This document shows positions 61,292 to 64,000 of a stretch of 64,000 bases of DNA, piece after piece. A program made the position numbers and the translations under genes. The notes beneath the pieces are model-generated. The model saw only the letters and a list, made by a program, of their open reading frames with translations, had not been told where the DNA came from and ran no database searches. Source of the DNA: Burkholderiales bacterium PBB1 (GTDB taxonomy: Bacteria; Pseudomonadota; Gammaproteobacteria; Burkholderiales; Burkholderiaceae_C); assembly GCA_002255905.1 (NCBI GenBank), contig NKIN01000002.1, positions 372,001 to 436,000 on the forward strand. Direction: 5' to 3'. Every line of letters begins with the position of its first letter. The stretch's first letter is position 1.

Positions 61292-63070
61292 ATGGACATG
61301 TCAGACGCTGAAGTCAAACGCGCCGCGTCGGCGCCCGCCGCCGCAGTCGCTCCCTCAAGCGAGCCCAACGGCGCAGAAATACTGGTCCGCTGCCTGCAGG
61401 CCGAGAACGTCAAGTTCTTGTGGGGCTACCCTGGCGGGGCGGTTCTCTACATCTACGACGCGCTCTACAAGCAAGACACCATCGAGCATGTGCTGGTTCG
61501 GCACGAGCAGGCGGCTGTCCACGCGGCAGACGGCTACGCCCGGGCCTCTGGCGAGGTCGGCGTGGCGCTTGTCACCTCCGGGCCAGGAGTGACGAACGCG
61601 ATCACTGGGATCGCCACTGCCTACATGGACAGCATTCCGATGGTGATCATCACCGGACAGGTGCCCACGCAGGCGATCGGTCTCGATGCCTTCCAGGAGT
61701 GCGACACCGTCGGCATCACCCGACCGATCGTGAAGCACAACTTCCTGGTGAAAGACGTGCGCGATCTCGCACTGACGCTGAAGAAGGCTTTCCATATCGC
61801 TCGCACCGGCCGTCCCGGCCCGGTGGTGGTCGACATCCCGAAGGATGTGTCAGTGAACACCGCGCCGTTCGCCTACCCGGCGGCGCTGGAAATGCGCTCG
61901 TACAGCCCGGTTCGCAAGGGTCACGCCGGGCAGATTCGCAAGGCGGTTCAGCTGCTGCTGGCGTCGAAGCGCCCCTACATCTACAGCGGCGGCGGAGTGG
62001 TACTTGGCAACGCGTCGGCCGAATTGCGCGAGCTGGTGAATCTGCTGGGATTTCCCTGCACCAACACACTGATGGGCCTGGGCGCCTATCCGTCGAGCGA
62101 CCCGAAGTTTTTGGGCATGCTGGGCATGCACGGCACCTACGAAGCCAACATGACGATGCAGAACTGCGACGTCCTGCTGGCCGTTGGTGCCCGATTCGAC
62201 GACCGCGTGATCGGCAATCCCGCTCACTTCGCCTCGGTCCAGCGCAAGATCATCCACATCGACATCGATCCCTCATCGATTTCCAAGCGCGTCAAGGTCG
62301 ACATCCCGATCGTCGGCGACGTCAAGGAAGTGCTGCAGGAATTGATCGCGCAGATCCGGGATGCACAGGCGCGCCCGGATGCCAATGCACTCGGTGCGTG
62401 GTGGTCGCAGATCGCCGACTGGCGTGGGCGCGAGTGCCTGAAGTACACGAACAGCGATGTCGTCATCAAGCCGCAGTACGTGATCGAGAAGCTGTGGGAG
62501 TTGACCAAGGACTCCGATGCCTACATCACCTCGGATGTCGGGCAACACCAGATGTGGGCAGCGCAGTACTACCGCTTCGATGAGCCGCGCCGCTGGATCA
62601 ACTCTGGCGGCCTGGGGACGATGGGCGTCGGTTTGCCCTACGCCATGGGAATCAAGCTCGCGAAGCCCGAGGCCGATGTCTTCTGCGTCACTGGCGAGGG
62701 TTCGATCCAGATGTGCATCCAGGAGCTGTCGACCTGCAAGCAGTACGACACACCGGTCAAGGTGATTTCGCTGAACAACCGGTACCTGGGCATGGTGCGG
62801 CAGTGGCAGCAGCTCGACTATGGCGGCCGTTACTCGCACAGCTACATGGACGCGCTGCCTGACTTCGTGAAGCTCGCCGAAGCCTACGGCCATGTGGGGC
62901 TGAAGGTCGAGAAGCCTTCCGATGTGGAAGGTGCTCTGCGCGAAGCCATCCGGTTGAAGGATCGGACGGTGTTCCTAGACATCCGCACGGATCAGGAAGA
63001 AAACGTCTGGCCAATGGTCAAGGTCGGCAAGGGCATCAGCGAGATGTTGCTGGGCTCCGAAGACCTGTGA
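61292..63070 (+). CDS. ilvB: Acetolactate synthase large (catalytic) subunit
   Basis: ThDP-dependent first common enzyme of valine, leucine and isoleucine synthesis. The 592-residue protein has the N-terminal Glu of the ThDP site (VLVRHEQAAVHAADGYARASG), the VALVTSGPGVTNAITGI segment, the FAD domain, and the ThDP-binding GEGSIQMCIQELST ending with NNRYLGMVRQWQQ. A short Ala/Pro-rich extension precedes the core. The ilvH small subunit and ilvC follow on the same strand. ilvI is a synonymous name sometimes used. Confidence 0.96.
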   Translation: MDMSDAEVKRAASAPAAAVAPSSEPNGAEILVRCLQAENVKFLWGYPGGAVLYIYDALYKQDTIEHVLVRHEQAAVHAADGYARASGEVGVALVTSGPGVTNAITGIATAYMDSIPMVIITGQVPTQAIGLDAFQECDTVGITRPIVKHNFLVKDVRDLALTLKKAFHIARTGRPGPVVVDIPKDVSVNTAPFAYPAALEMRSYSPVRKGHAGQIRKAVQLLLASKRPYIYSGGGVVLGNASAELRELVNLLGFPCTNTLMGLGAYPSSDPKFLGMLGMHGTYEANMTMQNCDVLLAVGARFDDRVIGNPAHFASVQRKIIHIDIDPSSISKRVKVDIPIVGDVKEVLQELIAQIRDAQARPDANALGAWWSQIADWRGRECLKYTNSDVVIKPQYVIEKLWELTKDSDAYITSDVGQHQMWAAQYYRFDEPRRWINSGGLGTMGVGLPYAMGIKLAKPEADVFCVTGEGSIQMCIQELSTCKQYDTPVKVISLNNRYLGMVRQWQQLDYGGRYSHSYMDALPDFVKLAEAYGHVGLKVEKPSDVEGALREAIRLKDRTVFLDIRTDQEENVWPMVKVGKGISEMLLGSEDL

Positions 63071-63247
63071 GGCGCTGAACGCCGGTGCCACGCTCGCGCT
63101 ACCTCGCGGGCAGACACATCGGCGAACATCGCGACACCTAGAGACCCTCGCCACCGAAACCCATCGGATCCATTCAACTTTTCAGGTCGCACAGGCAGTG
63201 CAGGCGGTTACCACCGCCCTCCACACTGCCGTGAGCCGACACCGAAC

Positions 63248-63739
63248 ATGAAACACATCATTGCCCTGCTGCTGGAAAACGAAGCCGGCGCGCTGTCGCG
63301 CGTGGTCGGGCTTTTCTCTGCCCGTGCCTACAACATCGAGAGCCTGACGGTGGCGCCCACCGAAGATCCGTCGTTGTCGCGCATGACCATCGTCACCACC
63401 GGTTCCAGCGACGTGATCGAACAGATCACCAAGCATCTGAACCGCCTGATCGAGGTGGTCAAGGTCGTTGACTTGACCGAGGGCGCGTACACCGAGCGCG
63501 AACTGATGCTGATCAAGGTGCGCGCGGTTGGCAAGGAGCGCGACGAGATGATGCGCATGGCCGACATCTTCCGTGGTCGCATCATCGACGTGACCGAAAA
63601 GAGTTACACCATTGAGCTGACGGGCGACTCGTCCAAGCTCGATGCATTCATCGAGGCGATTGACCGTGCCGCGATTCTTGAGACCGTGCGCACCGGTACC
63701 AGCGGGATCGGGCGCGGCGAGCGCATCCTGCGCGTTTGA
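63248..63739 (+). CDS. ilvH: Acetolactate synthase small (regulatory) subunit
   Basis: A 163-residue regulatory subunit that confers valine feedback inhibition. The N-terminal ACT domain is HIIALLLENEAGALSRVVGLFSARAYNIESLTVAPTED, and the C-terminal half has RIIDVTEKSYTIELTGDSSKLDAFIEAI. It is 177 bp after ilvB; that spacer has no other gene I can support. Confidence 0.96.
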   Translation: MKHIIALLLENEAGALSRVVGLFSARAYNIESLTVAPTEDPSLSRMTIVTTGSSDVIEQITKHLNRLIEVVKVVDLTEGAYTERELMLIKVRAVGKERDEMMRMADIFRGRIIDVTEKSYTIELTGDSSKLDAFIEAIDRAAILETVRTGTSGIGRGERILRV

Positions 63740-63788
63740 CCCCCACATCTTTTCCCGAACCCCAAACATCTGACACCTGGAGATCACC

Positions 63789-64000
63789 ATGAAGGTTTAC
63801 TACGACAAAGACGCCGACCTCAGCCTCGTTAAGGGCAAGAACGTCACCATCATCGGCTATGGTTCGCAAGGCCATGCGCATGCGCAGAACCTGAACGACA
63901 GCGGCGTCAAGGTCACTGTCGGTGTGCGCAAGGGCGGTCCGTCGTGGACCAAGGTCGAGAAGGCCGGTCTGAAGGTTGCGGACGTGGCCGACGCGGTCAA
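63789..64000 (+). CDS. ilvC: Ketol-acid reductoisomerase, 5' part (cut by the right edge)
   Basis: Only the first ~70 codons are present: [20 protein letters not shown] followed by the NADPH-binding loop [19 protein letters not shown] and VTVGVRKGG. This is the class I reductoisomerase that converts acetolactate to dihydroxyisovalerate using NADPH. It completes the ilvB-ilvH-ilvC unit. CCTGGAG lies before the ATG. Confidence 0.96.
   Translation, partial: MKVYYDKDADLSLVKGKNVTIIGYGSQGHAHAQNLNDSGVKVTVGVRKGGPSWTKVEKAGLKVADVADAV

Overview
The window is ordinary chromosomal DNA of a Gram-negative betaproteobacterium, order Burkholderiales. By gene content and order it looks most like the Rubrivivax/Leptothrix/Ideonella group. 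This rests on the high G+C (roughly two thirds by eye), a Burkholderiales-type porin, the pyrG-kdsA-eno-ftsB and nadE-glnB linkages, the sigma factor/DUF3619/DUF3106 set beside ilvBHC, and a G+C-rich dispersed intergenic repeat. No rRNA, tRNA, CRISPR array, prophage or intact insertion sequence was seen. Coding density is very high.

Layout. 0-7.5 kb: 5' part of cydA (runs off the left edge) behind its GbsR-type regulator and a perfect 16-bp palindrome; egtD; a signal peptidase I; coaBC-dut; slyD; a ribosomal oxygenase. 7.6-17.8 kb: a small Ala-rich lipoprotein, dapA-bamC, a methyltransferase, and parE and parC separated by a DUF1566-type lipoprotein gene and a gene-poor stretch. 17.8-21.3 kb: ridA-dsbB divergent from comEC.

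21.4-38 kb is the most distinctive part. Five genes in a row encode circularly permuted ATP-grasp proteins, alpha-E proteins and transglutaminase-fold proteins, the predicted amidoligase/peptide-tagging cluster described by comparative genomics. They are followed by DUF1653, a small unknown, and a convergent moxR-DUF58-tgpA operon. In that operon the TgpA-like transglutaminase is fused in one uninterrupted reading frame to a complete MltB-type lytic transglycosylase. The bacterial proteasome-like protease Anbu, usually a neighbour of the amidoligase cluster, is instead about 16 kb away, overlapping the end of mutS by 4 bp.

37-43 kb: an HDAC-fold deacetylase overlapping an MscS channel, a porin, a DUF455 protein, a gamma carbonic anhydrase and Hsp33. 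43-51.3 kb (minus strand): a membrane protein, mutS, anbu, pyrG, kdsA, eno and ftsB. 51.5-58.6 kb: ppa, a double-domain M16 peptidase, a GNAT/FemAB-like protein, nadE, glnB and dgkA. 58.6-64 kb: an RDD protein, sigma factor-DUF3619-DUF3106, then ilvB, ilvH and the start of ilvC, cut by the right edge.

Most of the window is core metabolism and cell maintenance: pantothenate/CoA, dUTP, lysine/DAP, CTP, KDO, NAD, branched-chain amino acids, topoisomerase IV, envelope assembly. All assignments are made by reading motifs, without database searches.
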